Counted from the stretch's first letter, positions 11,650 to 23,869 are shown. The stretch is DNA of 64,000 nucleotides from Cenococcum geophilum 1.58 (GCA_001692895.1 KV748177.1:3286001-3350000); one strand, 5' to 3'. Program-made: numbers and translations. The notes: generated by a model from the sequence alone, not told the origin.

Positions 11650-12855
11650 TTAGGTCGATAACACCGCTTGGTCCTCGTCGATTATTGGGAACTCTGCCGT
11701 CAACTCCGGTTCCAATTCACTGCTGTACAGTCGAATCAATTCCATCCGCGCAGATTCATAATTCGGCTTACGCTGCTTCAGCCTCCAAGCAAGCTTATCG
11801 TCCGATCCCTTTTCATCCACCTCCTGCTGGTACTTGGCAATCCTGTATTGCCCATCGTAGAGGATAAAGACATAGTCCGCTATCATGGTTGCTGTCTGTG
11901 CTGGAGGCTCATCAGTCAGAGGATTTGACAATTTTTCCAAGCTAATATAGTCCAGCATGCTAGAGACGAGGCAGTCGCCAGCTTCACTTCCACCGTCGAT
12001 TGAGCCTTCAGTGGTAACATTATAGGCCGGAGAGTACGCAGCGTGCAACTGCTCTATATCCTCGGAGTTAATAGAGCTGGGTCTGCCATCGTCATCAGCT
12101 GAGACCTCCGTCACGGCGTCTCCTACTTCTGCAGTATTGGACAGCTTGCTTTGACGCCGCAGGCCTTAGTACCCTTGTGCGAAGAATTAGTGGAACATCG
12201 CCACTTGAGTCAGCCATTTCAGCATCACTCTCACTTTCTGAGAGTTTGATTGCAGTAGTGACTGTGCGCTCGGCAAGAATTAGGACACCGGATGATTTGT
12301 TACAGCGAGCCTGTGACTCTGATGTTGTGCTGGGTGGTTGCGTCGAGTGGTTGCGTCGTCCTTGGACCAATGTGCTTGTATCTGTCTGCCACCTGCCGTC
12401 CTCCGAAGATGTTTGATGCCGCTGCTTGTCCTGGCTTTCCTTCTCAACAAGCCGTGCCAAGGGCTCAAGCTTCATGCGCCAATCAACTTCGTAGGCGTTG
12501 CACTGATCTCTCAGGCATCGCACAAGATAGTAAAGAAACGTGAAGGTGCCGTCTTGGACAACTGCTCATCCCTTCGAAGTTCTTAGCGGACGGGTACAAT
12601 CGCAGATGATAATCGTTCCATTGCCAATGATTTTTGTCAAGTAGATTACGTCCATTGGCTATGTATTTCGAGGATCAGCCAAGTTCTAACTCGTCATTGA
12701 ACAGCTTAGCCATGGCCTTACACGAAAGCCGCTTCTTTCCGCCCATTTCCTCTCTGGTGTGCATCAAGAAGTCGTCCCGATATTCCATTCAGGGGACCAG
12801 GAATTCTCTCTTGAGGACTTTCTCTTGTAGGTCAATCGAATCTCGGGGTCTCATT
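11650..12855 (-). pseudogene. Decayed hypothetical gene (minus strand)
   Basis: Read on the minus strand, coding-like sequence runs from about 12855 to 11650 but changes frame and meets stops. The 5' part has IDLQEKVLKREF, then TGA, then MEYRDDFLMHTREEMGGKKR, then a second TGA after NDELELG. A frame change near 12560 leads into GTFTFLYYLVRCLRDQCNAY. A further frame change near 12110 leads into the 3' part, which is acidic and ends at 11650 (DCLVSSMLDYISLEK ... YVFILYDGQYRIAKY). No family is recognised. The two TGA codons could come from CGA or TGG. Without splice sites that restore the frame I call it broken, but a multi-exon gene is possible for the 3' half. Confidence 0.4.
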
Positions 12856-13770
12856 TAGCGCGAGAGATCAACAAATTGTCAGGAGTGTCATGGCTGGGTA
12901 ACGGAAATACCTGACAATCTACAGATCGACGTTGAGATGTCCGAAGTTAAGATTTTGTTTAAAAGGGCTGTTACCACTTATTCTCTAGAGTAAGCCCGGT
13001 TTCAGAGGAGAGATGAGAGAGGAATGACGTCTAAGGAGCCGGGGTGGAATTAGCTCAACTAACTAGAGATGAACCTGGCTATCGTAGAGCTGCGTTTGTT
13101 GAAATTCGACTTTGAGAGAGGAGATAGGTGGTGGCATCGGTCAGAGGATGAAGGAGTAGAAGGGACCCTTTATCAAGAGTGCTGGAAGGGCGGTCATATT
13201 CGCGAACTTCACAGTCTAGCTCATTTCACTTCAGATTCACTTGAATTAGACGCAATTTTAGAGCATTATATTAGGCGAGTTCCCTATCGCAAGTTTTTAT
13301 ACGGGCAGCCCTCCACCAACTATCTGATCTAAGATGAACAAGTGCTATAGCAAAATAAAAATTACACCTTGAGATCTGAGGAGAGATGAACAGAGCGAAT
13401 ACACTATCACAATTACTAACACTCCCTTTGACATACTTACGATCTAGGTTTGTTAACTTTCAAGGCGGTAGTGTTCCTCCTATCAGGGAACTTATATATG
13501 CTATCGATCGCTCCTATCCCTTCGCACGTTGGAGTCCTAGGGATACAGCTCTAAGGACTCTATTTAGCTATTTACGAAATTCCATTTTATAAAAGTAATA
13601 AATGTTAGCCACTGTATCCTAAGCGAGTTAACTCTAAAGATTAAGTATATATAGAAATTAGCAGATTATACAACCTTATTTTGTTTCTATTACGGAGCTT
13701 TAATTCTATTGATTCTATTAACTACTTTATGGCTTTCTCTCTCTCTTGCAAAGTGAATTAGTTACTTGTT
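12856..13770. other. Region with no supported gene, AT-rich at its right end
   Basis: Two plus-strand frames occur (13069-13332, 87 codons; 13386-13592, 68 codons). They have ordinary amino-acid composition but no family I recognise and no clear start context. From 13590 to 13750 the sequence is strongly AT-rich and rich in TA dinucleotides, suggesting a small RIP-affected repeat remnant next to the ankyrin exon. Confidence 0.35.
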
Positions 13771-16751
13771 TTAAAACTTGCCTCTAAGAAAATAGGGTGA
13801 TCTACCCTCCCACAGCATTCTGCCGATAACCTGCCCTTGAAGTCCCCCATTAGGTGGGGTAACAGGCGCAATAGCAGTAGGCGCATTAGTATCAGGATCA
13901 GTAGCAGGCACATCAACAAACACGTAACCAGCAGGGAGTGTATCAGGCCCATCCACATCAGTAGCCGGAGGAGTATCGGGCCTATCCGCATCAGCAGCAG
14001 GAAGCGTACTAGACCCATCCGTATCAGACCACTCCGCATCGGGCCCGTCGTTCTCCTTGGCGCTCTGCTTTCCTTTTGGTGGCCCTGGCAGGGCCTTGCG
14101 CTCCCCACCCTCGGCGCACTGGAAGGGCGTTTGACCTGTATGGTTCTTTGCGTCCTTATTTGCTCCCCTCTCAAGTAACAGCTCTGTAACATCACTCTTT
14201 CCCATATGAGCAGCCCAGTGTAGAGGCGTCCAACCTTTCCAATCTTTCGCTTCAATGTTGGCGCCGCTATCTAACAGAAGCTTGGTCACAGACGTGTTCC
14301 CGTTCTCGGCCGCGGTGTGTAATATCGTTCGTCCATCGCCACTCTGTAGCTCAAGGTTAGCTCCGTCCAGCAACTGACCCACAAATTCGTCATAACCCCC
14401 ATCAATCGCCATATGCAGCGGTGTCCATCCGTGCAGATTACCCTTGTTGCGATCAGCTCCTCTCTCGACCAGAAGTTGTACGATTGGCCCGTGGCGATTT
14501 ACCACTGCTTGGAATAACGCTGTCTGTCCAAAATCATTGGTTAAGTTAATTTGGGCGTTCTTGTTTAGGAGTAACTGCACGACTTCACGGTGTCCCTGAG
14601 CGGCAGCCATCTGCAGTGGCGTAATGCCCGTTTCGTCCTTGGCATCAATGTCAAACCCTTCTTCAATTAGACGCCTTGCGATCTGAGGATGTCCTGCTAT
14701 AGTTGCCATATGCAATGCCGTTCGCATGTGATAACCTTTTCTGTCAACGACAGCGCCGTGTTTAAGCAAAAGGTTCGCTATAGAATACCATCCATGCACA
14801 GCTGCTTTATGGAGTGGTGTCATGCCGGAATGGCTCTCCGCATCAATAGTCGCTCGATTATCAAGTAACAGTTGTGCTACTTCCTCGAATCCATTCTCGG
14901 CCGCGCAGTGTAGCGACGTCCATCCAGAGCCTTCTGCTGCATTCGCGTCAGCTCCGTGTTTTAGCAGGATATCCGCTGCCTCTGGATTCCCGTTCTTAAC
15001 TGCACAGTGAAGGGCTGTCCATCCTGAAAGGCTCTTTTCATCAACGCTAATATGTTCCAGTAGGACGCGCAAGACGTCAGTGTGACCCTTGTCAGCTGCG
15101 ATGTGTAACACCGTCCACCGCTCTTTGGTCTCATCCCTGATCTTGAAATTTACCCCATTTTGTAAGAGCAGCCGTACCGCCGCAGTCTTGCCATTTCTAA
15201 CTGCCCAGTGTAACCCGTTCCTTCCTGGGCGCCTAAAATCAAACCCATGTTTATCAAACCCCTCGTATAGTAACTCTTGAACCGCGCCCTCATCCTCGAT
15301 CGTAACGGACTCTACGTAGCGCGTGACGGCCGTCTGGGTCAGGCTCCCTGAAGTCTCCGCTCGCTAAGGTAGGGTTTGCTACTATTAACATTCTAGCTAC
15401 ACGCTCCTGAAAGTTGCAGATCGCTTACATCGGATAAATGAAAATCATCCGTATTATGATTCAAGCCATCGCCTCCGCAACAATCTCCCCAGAAGGTCAT
15501 TCCATCTTCTTTCTTCGAGTCCAGTATAAAGTCCATAAGTTCCCGTGCATTAGGGCGGTCAGGAGGTTGTCTTTGCAGCATCTTCTCAGTCCATTCTAGA
15601 GGCAAGTTTCCACATCTTAACTCTTTCTCTTTCAGCTTCCTTATCCACCCTACCACGGCGTCTTGGTTAAGGCGGAAAAAGTCACTCCTAGAGCCATTGC
15701 TATTGAAAAAGTCTTTCATGCTTTTCCTATTTTGTCCTTTTAGGACTGTAACAATTTCAAGAAATACGCATCCAAGAGACCAAATATCAGCTTTCGAATT
15801 TCTTGACTCTCCTTCCGCAGTTTCAGGGGCACAATACTTAGGGCTCCTGCGTTGCTCCTGGTTTGTTGTAGTTTGCCCACTTTCGTTCCAGTCTAGAGCC
15901 ATTCCAAAGTCCGTCAGCAAGATATTTTGGCCCTTGATCAGAATGTTCTTAGGTTTAATATCCTTGTGGCGGATATGGTAGGAATAATGTAGGGCGGTGA
16001 GGGCGCCAGCTAAACAACCAAAAAAGGTCGCCATCAAGTTCTGCGTAGCTCTCGTGATTTGAATCTCGTCTAAGTAGTCGCTGAGGTTGTAATCAGCGAC
16101 TGGTGACATGAGCAAGCCAACGTGCTTCTCGTCTGTATAGCTGCCTACTAGCTGAACAAAGTGATGATGGTGTATCCTTCTCAAGACATTTAACTCCATT
16201 GTTATAAATTTCATTGTCTCCTTTGCCTCCCGGAAAGTTTGTGGCCGGAGAATCTTTTTCAAGGCATACTTCTTCCCGGATTCATTGCAAACTTCGTAGA
16301 CGTATCCATAGCCTCCTTCTCCGAGATAGGCTGAAAACTCTAAACTTTTGGGTAACGTGGGATGGTCGTTGGCGAGATGGGCTTTGGTAAGATGGCAATG
16401 TTCGGTGGACTCTAAATTAGGTGCTTCTTCCAGGAAATTGTTCTGTTCTTCCAAGAAGTTTTGGTGTGCAGAAGGACTCAAGTGGTGGGGGATAGTGCGT
16501 TCATTAAGCGGAAGCCAAATGTCCGAAACGCCGTCATCTATGAACTTTTTGATGAGCTTTCGTTGGCCGACTTCATCTAGGATGACGGCGATAATTGGTG
16601 AGGCGCAATCTTCGAGTTCGGGAACGTCCTTTTTGAGCTGTTGAAACTTCTCTTCGATATTGTCCTTAGAATATCGCCTTTGAGCCTGATGCCGCGAAGA
16701 AGCCATTTTCCGGTCAGAGATCGTCCGTGCTAACTTGGCTATCTTTGACAT
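13771..16751 (-). CDS. Protein kinase fused to about 12 ankyrin repeats
   Basis: I join exon 16751-15429 (kinase) to exon 15363-13771 (ankyrins) across a 65-bp intron, GTAAGC...CCTTAG, phase 0 on both sides; the product is 971 residues. Kinase landmarks by residue: Gly loop GEGGYGYV (about 145-152), ATP-binding Lys in YALKKI, catalytic loop HKDIKPKN (about 262-269, Lys in place of the usual Arg of HRD), DFG (about 281-283) and APE (about 308-310). The second exon has roughly 12 ankyrin units (repeated GWTALHCAAENG-type helices), then a Pro/Asp/Thr-rich tail. The ankyrin frame has no ATG before several repeats are complete, which argues that it is not a separate gene. Read without splicing, the kinase ends at 15393. 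The role is unknown; such modular kinases are common in expanded fungal families. The start is the ATG at 16751. Confidence 0.7.
15364..15428 (-). other. Predicted intron joining kinase and ankyrin exons
   Basis: The donor GAT|GTAAGC lies 36 bases before the unspliced kinase stop, and the acceptor ACCTTAG lies just after the last stop of the ankyrin frame. A TTAAT branch-like site sits about 20 bases before the acceptor. Both junctions are phase 0, so removal restores one long frame. A weaker alternative, GTAGCT at 15400 to ACTTCAG at 15348, also keeps frame. Confidence 0.6.
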
Positions 16752-17278
16752 TGTCTCCACTATTCAGGCTGGTTAGTTGCGCTAGTGTCGGCGAAGCGCT
16801 TGGTTAAGGCACAGAATAGTCCTTATCAGTCATAAAGCGTTTCACAGCTACCGGAATGGGACTTTATGTTTGTCTGTCGGGATGTATTTTGGTGTTGGGG
16901 TTAGGGCGTGCGGGGTCAGGGTTTTTCGACATGCCCACCCTTGCACTGCAGCTTGACCGCCAAATTGCTGGGCGGCCAATAGCGGTCGACACCACCCATG
17001 CATTATTGGCCGTGGGTGCCTTGAGAGGCGGCTCAAATGCCTTAAATGCAGTTGGCTGACGAGTGCAGAAAGTATTGAGCTAGAAAAGCCTTATAGCCTA
17101 TGTCTGCCTTATTGACTGTAGATGATAAAATAATAGTAAAAATCGTAATTAGAGGGAGAACAGTAACACTTCTACCCGGTTAGCACCCAATATAAAGTAG
17201 TGCAGCCTAGGAGACGCGACCCAATCAGCATGGCCCACGTTACTCATTTGGAGGTGCGAACAGCTGTTGAGCCCGAAA
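16752..17278. promoter_or_regulatory. Shared divergent promoter of the two kinase genes, with inverted CCAAT boxes
   Basis: This 527-bp interval separates the head-to-head kinase starts at 16751 (minus) and 17279 (plus). It holds a perfect 8-base inverted pair, GGCCAATA at 16974-16981 and TATTGGCC at 17004-17011, giving a CCAAT box facing each way. CCAAT boxes bind the fungal HAP/CBC complex. That these are functional is inferred. Confidence 0.4.
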
Positions 17279-18712
17279 ATGACTCCAGCCCCTTCCGAAA
17301 CATCAACAGTCATAACCTTCAATAATAATAACCAGTATGAGCCTCTTCTCTCCTCTACATCCACCACACTTTGCGACGCAAACGAAACATCGTTGAAGAG
17401 TAAAAGCGAGGCTGAAAAACTCATACGCTCGATGTCCAACCGAAGCCCCGATCCGATCCTCTCGGCCGTCTCAAAACCCTTTTTCGATTGCAGACACCAC
17501 CCACACAGATATCTTGAAGGGGACGTGCAGAAAGTTGCTGATGAGCTGCGAAAACTCTGTCCTGCGTGGGCTAGAGTTCCACGGACATTCATTGTCCTGA
17601 GTACCGTTGGGCGGGCTGACCTACTTGATGGATTGATCGCTCGTGGCTTCACTGATTACTGCCTGCCGGTCTCATCGCGGCAGGCCCGGGAATATCTCGA
17701 TGCTAAAACTGCAGCACTATTCCTGCGGACACAGTATGTGGTTATGACCGATGTGGTCGACGTTCAGGATGGTGGAAACCGTAAACATATGCATTTCGAG
17801 GAAGAGGATTCGTTGTTATATGAGACTATAGCTATATTGGGGTCAGGAAGGTTTGGTCAGGTGCATCAAGTAACAAGCAAGTTGAACAATAAGGAATATG
17901 TCAGAAAACGCATCTCTCGTAATTTGTTTGGAAGAGCCAAACTACTCAACATAAAAAGTTATACAACCGAGTTGGAAATCCTCAAACGTCTAGATCACCA
18001 CCATATCGTCAAACTGGTGGGGAGCTATACAGACTCTATGTCCCTAGCGCTCATTATGTCGCCTGTTGCAGATTGCAATTTATTCGAATTTTTAGCCAAT
18101 GTGCGCTCCTCGCCTCACAAGAAATTATTGCTGCGCAGTTTCTTCGGCTGTCTTACTGCTTCCCTCGCATATTTACACAAGGCTCAGATCCGGCATAAAG
18201 ACATCAAACCGCAAAATATTTTAGTAAAAGGGAATACTGTTCTCCTGGCTGACTTTGGGCTGTCTTTCGACTGGTCGGACTCTAAGCGGGGCACTACGGA
18301 AGGAGCAACGGCGATGACCCCGAGATATTCCGCACCTGAGGTTGTTGACTATGAGCCTCGTAATTCCTCCTCTGACATTTGGTCTCTTGGATGTGTGTTT
18401 TTAGACATTATAACTGTCTTGAAAGGAGAGACAGTTAAAGCAATGAGGAGATTCTTTGAATTCCACGGTTCCTACGGCCAATACTTCTACAACAATCTTG
18501 AAGCAAAGGAAGAATGGGTTTCGGTATTGAGGGAAATGGAGCCGATGTTTGATAATACGCCTTTGGACTGGGTCTCGAATATGTTAAAGCATGACCGTTA
18601 TGCCCGCTTGGAGGCAAACTACCTTTTAGAGACTATTCGGAATGCTAGTTCAATATGCCCAGCTGTGAGGTTCTGCGGCACTTGTTGTATAGAAAAAGGC
18701 AAATTTGACTAG
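17279..18712 (+). CDS. Protein kinase, paralogue of the divergent neighbour
   Basis: A single frame of 477 residues from the ATG at 17279. Residues 1-180 are variable; the kinase domain covers about 180-455. It has the Gly loop GSGRFGQV (about 188-195), Lys in YVRKRI, catalytic loop HKDIKPQN (about 306-313), DFG (about 325-327) and APE (about 352-354). It shares whole segments with the minus-strand kinase: LVGSYTD, MSPVAD, the FFGCL helix, IRHKDIKP and DIWSLGCVFL. The two are therefore paralogues, and both have HKD in place of HRD. It ends with a short Cys-containing tail (FCGTCC) similar to a segment after the kinase domain of its neighbour (WGDCC), but lacks ankyrins. It stops just before the RIP-affected block. 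Substrate and role unknown. Confidence 0.85.
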   Translation: MTPAPSETSTVITFNNNNQYEPLLSSTSTTLCDANETSLKSKSEAEKLIRSMSNRSPDPILSAVSKPFFDCRHHPHRYLEGDVQKVADELRKLCPAWARVPRTFIVLSTVGRADLLDGLIARGFTDYCLPVSSRQAREYLDAKTAALFLRTQYVVMTDVVDVQDGGNRKHMHFEEEDSLLYETIAILGSGRFGQVHQVTSKLNNKEYVRKRISRNLFGRAKLLNIKSYTTELEILKRLDHHHIVKLVGSYTDSMSLALIMSPVADCNLFEFLANVRSSPHKKLLLRSFFGCLTASLAYLHKAQIRHKDIKPQNILVKGNTVLLADFGLSFDWSDSKRGTTEGATAMTPRYSAPEVVDYEPRNSSSDIWSLGCVFLDIITVLKGETVKAMRRFFEFHGSYGQYFYNNLEAKEEWVSVLREMEPMFDNTPLDWVSNMLKHDRYARLEANYLLETIRNASSICPAVRFCGTCCIEKGKFD

Positions 18713-20791
18713 AAAATTATATAGTGGCGTAGAAGTCTAGGGGCCATTTTAGTCCAAAATTGCGTTTAGGTCCAGTTTGATAAAGCACCTTATAGGCATC
18801 TACGCCTCTACTATAAATATAATATATATCCTTTATAAAGCCTAAAAAGTTCTTCCGGCCTAAAAGGTTCTTCCAGCCTATATATAGGTTTTAAGGTTAT
18901 AACCCACGCTTATAATATATACGTTTAGCTTTCTATAAATAGTAAAGCCTTTACTTTTATATATATACAGTAACAGTATCTAATTATTCTATATATAATT
19001 AATGGCCGTCGAAAACGGACTCTGCACCTGTACGTGGTGACGGCTACGAACCTGGTCTTCGAAGTTCAGATCCAGAGCCAACGCAGAGACGTCGCACAGC
19101 GTGCGGACAGGACCTGGTGGTGGTTGTGGGCGTTAAGGGCGGTGGTGAAAAGTTTTCGGATGGTGAGATCTTGAAAACCACTACTGTTGGCCCTCTATAA
19201 TACGACAACCACTACTATTCTCCTATCTAGGGCACCTGTACGATCCAACATGGATATACAGTATTCGATAGCATCCCCCGACCCCTAACAGAAAGCATCA
19301 ACAACCTCTTATATTAACGAATGAGCGAACGCAAACGAGCAAACGAATAAGTAAATATACGGCCCCTTCTAACCCCCAGGGCGATCGCCCGCGGAGCATA
19401 CGGTCACTTGCCGTACTGCCGTAATACTACTAAAGCGACAGCCGGATACAACCCCATATAGTTTTCCTTATCTCCTCTCAACGGAGTGGTGCCCCTAGAG
19501 AGGGCCTAGTAACTGGGGCCTAGGTATAAAAGATACCCAGGTACATACATCCCGCTTTTGGCTTTTAGTGTTAGAATAGTAGAACGGATAAATCCCCCTT
19601 ACGCCTTCAATAGGCCCTAGGGGGGGGAAGGTATGGCGTATATAGTAATAGTTAAATAAGAGATAGCATATAGGGGATGGCTAAGATATAGGAAACAATA
19701 ATAATATAGTAATTAATTAGCAAGGCCTAGCTGGGACATAGTAAACCCTAGCTTAGATAAGCTAGAGAAGGAAGCAGTAGTTTCTAAGGAGTTTAAACAT
19801 CTAAGGAGGATAGGATGTAGCCGTAGGCCCATAGGGCTACCGCTATAGACGGATATAGCAAATCGGGGTTTTTTATCCTACTGAGGTGGCTTATAGGGTT
19901 TTTCCTCCCCCTAGCAGTAAGGGTTTTTTCCCGTTAATATTACTTTTCCCTTATATACGGAGTAGTCTGTATAGGGCTAGATAGTATCCGTATTAGACGT
20001 TAATTAAAGAAGAATTATTATATATAATTAATATAGTGTTTTAAATACTATTCTAGCGTTTAGAAAGCTTTAATACCAGAAGTATAAAGATTTTAGCTAT
20101 AATTTAATACGAGTTAGGATTAAACCGTATTTAATAATAATAAAAAGCTTACTAGTAAAGCCGCTGCTAAAGAGGTAGTAGTAAGAGTATATATAAGGTT
20201 AATAAGGAAGAGACAGCTAAAGGCGGTATAAATCTCTATCTATAACTAGTTAAAGATTAGATAGCATTAAGCTAAGAGATTTATTAAGTAGTGTAATTAA
20301 AAGATATCTTGGTTGCGATTTTCTAGTGCGTAAAGTCTTAGAAATAGGCTCTATTATCTTTATAAGGGTTATTAAGTACTCTTTATTACTTTACTTCCTA
20401 GCTTCTATATAAGAATAATATACTTAAAAGGGCCGGTTAAGTACCCTTGTATTCTAGTTACATTACAGCCGTAATAGGAAATTAAGATTTCTTAGTTATT
20501 ATTCTACCGGAATTTTTCTTTCTAATTTTAACACGCGTATATGGTATAGGCGGGAATTGGCAAGAATATATAATGGTTTTTACTAATATATTTAACTAAC
20601 GAAGCGTAATTATATAAGGCTTTAGCGTAGACTAGCTTTGGTATATAATAACCTTACGGGCCGATCTAAATAGTCTCTTACTAGCTATAAATTTAGCCCT
20701 ATTATAGAGGGTGGCTAGATTGCTAATCCGTAAATTTATTAGTTTTTAATTTTTCCTACTAGTATATTATTAACTCTATAGGCCTAGAGCT
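18713..20791. repeat. RIP-affected repeat remnants with a less mutated island
   Basis: 18713-18995 and 19560-20791 are dominated by TA, TAG and CTA words with few CpA dinucleotides, as RIP leaves behind, and no long frame survives. No domain could be read. The part at 19009-19560 looks different: it keeps CpA and ordinary composition (for example CCAGAGCCAACGCAGAGACG) without being a recognisable gene. The right end, 20787-20791, is the target duplication GAGCT of the gypsy element. Confidence 0.55.
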
Positions 20792-20995
20792 TGTGATAGT
20801 TCGTCTATATAGCTACTATTAAGGCGTCGTTAGTTACGGATTAACGTTGCCCTAATGTTGCCCCGACAACCGAATATGTACATAGTCGTCTACCGCGCCC
20901 CTTTCTTTAAGCCCTTACCTTAGTCTATTTATAATATAGCTTCTAGAGCCCTTAACGCCTTACCTTATTAATTTATAGATTTGCTAGCCGTAATA
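20792..20995 (+). repeat. Left (5') LTR of the gypsy element
   Basis: 204 bp, beginning TGTGA and ending in a RIP-altered form (TAATA) of the TGACA seen in the right copy. It aligns without gaps to 27112-27315. The mismatches I see are C/T or G/A transitions, as expected from RIP. Confidence 0.92.
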
Positions 20996-22519
20996 TTAGA
21001 CTAAGGTTAACCCTAATTAGCCTATAGAGGCGATATAATACTAGGTTTAACGGTTAAACGCGTAGCTAGACAGATCTGTTTTACCACTATAACTATAAAC
21101 TAGCTAACCCACTAAAGCCCTACATTAAGTAGGCGGTTGCGGTAGTGGATTGGGCAGCTGGAAGAAGGGACTGCGGCAGTTGGATCGGGGGGATTGCCCT
21201 AATTGTAATCTCAGTAGCAAGAGGAATTGCCTAAGGAAGTAAAGAGAGATACTATGGCGAGAAAGAGCGCGTTAAGGCCTAGTGCGCTAGAGATAGCTAC
21301 CGACCCAACGCTGGCAACACGTAAGGAGCCTATAAACGCGTCACTTGAGCCGCCGGAGCTCTAACCGTACTATGGCGAGATAGAGCTTTTAGACAATATA
21401 AAGAGTAAATAGGACCGTCTTATAGCGCAATTGGAAGATGATAAGAACCCTATATACTTTAAGATAGAGATAAAGAGAGAGTACATAGCCGCGACTACCT
21501 AAAGCCTAGCCGCAATTCCTATAACCGAACTTATAAAAGAGCTAAAGCTCTAGGGAATATAAAGGAAGGCGATAGAATAGCAGATTGCTATGCTATAGCG
21601 TCTTATAAACAACTATGCGCATAAAGCTCTTAATATAAAAGAGGAAGCTTAAGCGAAGATAGCGGAGCTTAAGGAGTACCTAGATAATAGGACAGACGAG
21701 CTCTATAAGGCTAATTAGAAGATATTAAGAATAGGCCGCAAGGTCACTATATAAGCCCTAGATTAGGAAGATAGCGAGTAAGAAAGTATACCGTTACGGA
21801 CAATATAAGAAGGGACACTACTCTCTTAGATGAGCAGCGTTATAGGTTTAGAACGCACGGCAAAGTTTCTAAACCTACCTACGCTAATAGATGGGAAAGA
21901 GCCTACCTATCGTGCCTAGAGTGGCTATATATAAAATAAGCTTTAATTTAATGCAGACTGGTTTTATTAAGACAACCTAGATTAGGAAGAAGATATAAAA
22001 GTAGCGTATATTAAGATATATATAGGCGGTAAAGCTTATAACTACCTCTTATTTTACCTAAAAGTAGAGCGTAATATAGGACGTAACCCTACTAGTAAAG
22101 AAGTACTTAAGTTCCTAAAGAACGTCTTTAAGGACCTAGATTGCCGCATTAAGGCCTAGTAGGAACTTAAAGGCCTTAAAATGCTATACTTAGGAGACTT
22201 TAATAATTTCTAATTTAACTTTATACAGCTGGCAAATATCTTAAGGATGCCACAAAATTAGTAAAAAGAGGAGCTTTATAATAAGCTTTATAACAACCTA
22301 CGCGTCTAAATAAAAGTTAAGGTGGTAGATAAAGACTATAGCTTCTACGCCTATTATAAGACTGCCTAATAGTACGCCTAAGGTTTAAAGTAGATAGGTA
22401 AGGAACGAAGTGACTATAGAGCAGCCTAGGCTATTAAGAGAGCTTCTACTAAGGGCGCTAAAGAGATTAAGGGTTACTCCCCTTTCTAGTAGTCTCTGGC
22501 CCTAGTACTAGCTATAAAA

Positions 22520-22580
22520 GCACTAGATACCTACTATAACTACAGTAAACTAGGACACTATATTAATAACTACCCTATGC
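22520..22580 (+). pseudogene. Mutated gag zinc knuckle of the gypsy element
   Basis: The reading YYNYSKLGHYINNYP matches a CCHC zinc knuckle spacing (C-X2-C-X4-H-X4-C) in which all three cysteines have become tyrosine. TGT/TGC to TAT/TAC is a G-to-A change, that is, C-to-T on the other strand, as RIP produces. The histidine remains. Confidence 0.75.
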
Positions 22581-23869
22581 TAAGGAAGATAAAAGCTAAA
22601 GTAATTAACCGAACTAAAGAGTATGAGATAGTTACTAATTTAGTAGAGTTAGAAAATAAGTAGCTTTAGGAAAAGTCTTCTACCTAGAGTAGATTGGAGT
22701 AACTAATATAGCACCTATATAGTTAAAGGAGATCTTAGAAGGCGTAGCCCTTATAATACTATATAGGATCGCGCTAAGTGGCGTAGCCCTTAATATAGTA
22801 AGCCTACTTAACTTTAGTGCGGGCAGAGAGGCCTTTATACACTATAAGCTACGGCCAATTATTAAGTAATAACTATAACTAAAGTTCTATAAGATTAAGG
22901 GATAAGGAGTTGCTATATCTGGCCATAATAATTAGCAGATAGATATAATTAGATAGCTCTTTAGGGCTAACCTAGTTATAGACGGCCGATAAGTCCCTAT
23001 ATAGTTCCTATTCTGTAATACTAGCCGCTATAATCTTTTTATTAGTTATAGGTGGTTTAAGAAAACTAGGGCCCTTATTAATTATAAGCGCTAGGCCTTA
23101 GTATGGCGAACCGTAAGGAACTACTATAGTAGGTAGGACGTAATTATACTAAGAAAGGAGCTCCTACCCCTACTAATTAATGAGGATTACTAAAGAGACG
23201 CAGATTAAAGAGACGTATTGCTAGACCAAGAGCCTAGACTTACCCCCTAATATATCCTTAAATATACAGTTACAATTAAAGAGCTTTAAAAGAAAAAGCC
23301 CCCTACTAAAATTAAACTAGAGGGGTAAGCTAGGCTAAAGTAAACTATACGGACCTTATACAACTATAAGTATACTTAGAAGATCGATACTTAAAATACG
23401 ATTAGAAAAATGGAGGACCAGCTTTACTTTAGGCTAGCTTTACCGTTAAAGCTAAGAGTAAGGAGGCTCTTATTTACTAGGGAGTTTAAAGTAATAGATA
23501 TCGCGTTACTTAAGGTAGGTAACTTCTTATAAGGGGCGAAGCGTAAGGACGTAGTAATTGGGTATACTAGCCTCTATAAGATAGACCAGCTAATAGAGGA
23601 TAGAAAGGGATAAGACGCCCTACCTAATAATAAGGAGGAACTTTGCTGGCTTATCTATAAAAAGCTACTATAGCCCTACTAAGAATATATTGACAGCTTC
23701 TTAAAGGCTATATCTAATACGCTACCACTATATCGCGAGGGAGTAGACCATAACATTATTTTTAAAGGCGATAGCCGCGATCTAGCCCCTAGCCCGCTAT
23801 ATAATATATTATTAGAACAGCTAGAGCTTATTAAGGCCTACCTATAGGAGCACCTATAGAAGGGGTTTA

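Noticed and set aside
13758-14255. Minus-strand frame rich in Leu/Met/Arg (RMGLVRFLLLMRIGPILL-like)
   Set aside because: It is an alternate frame of the repetitive tail of the ankyrin gene, not a membrane protein.
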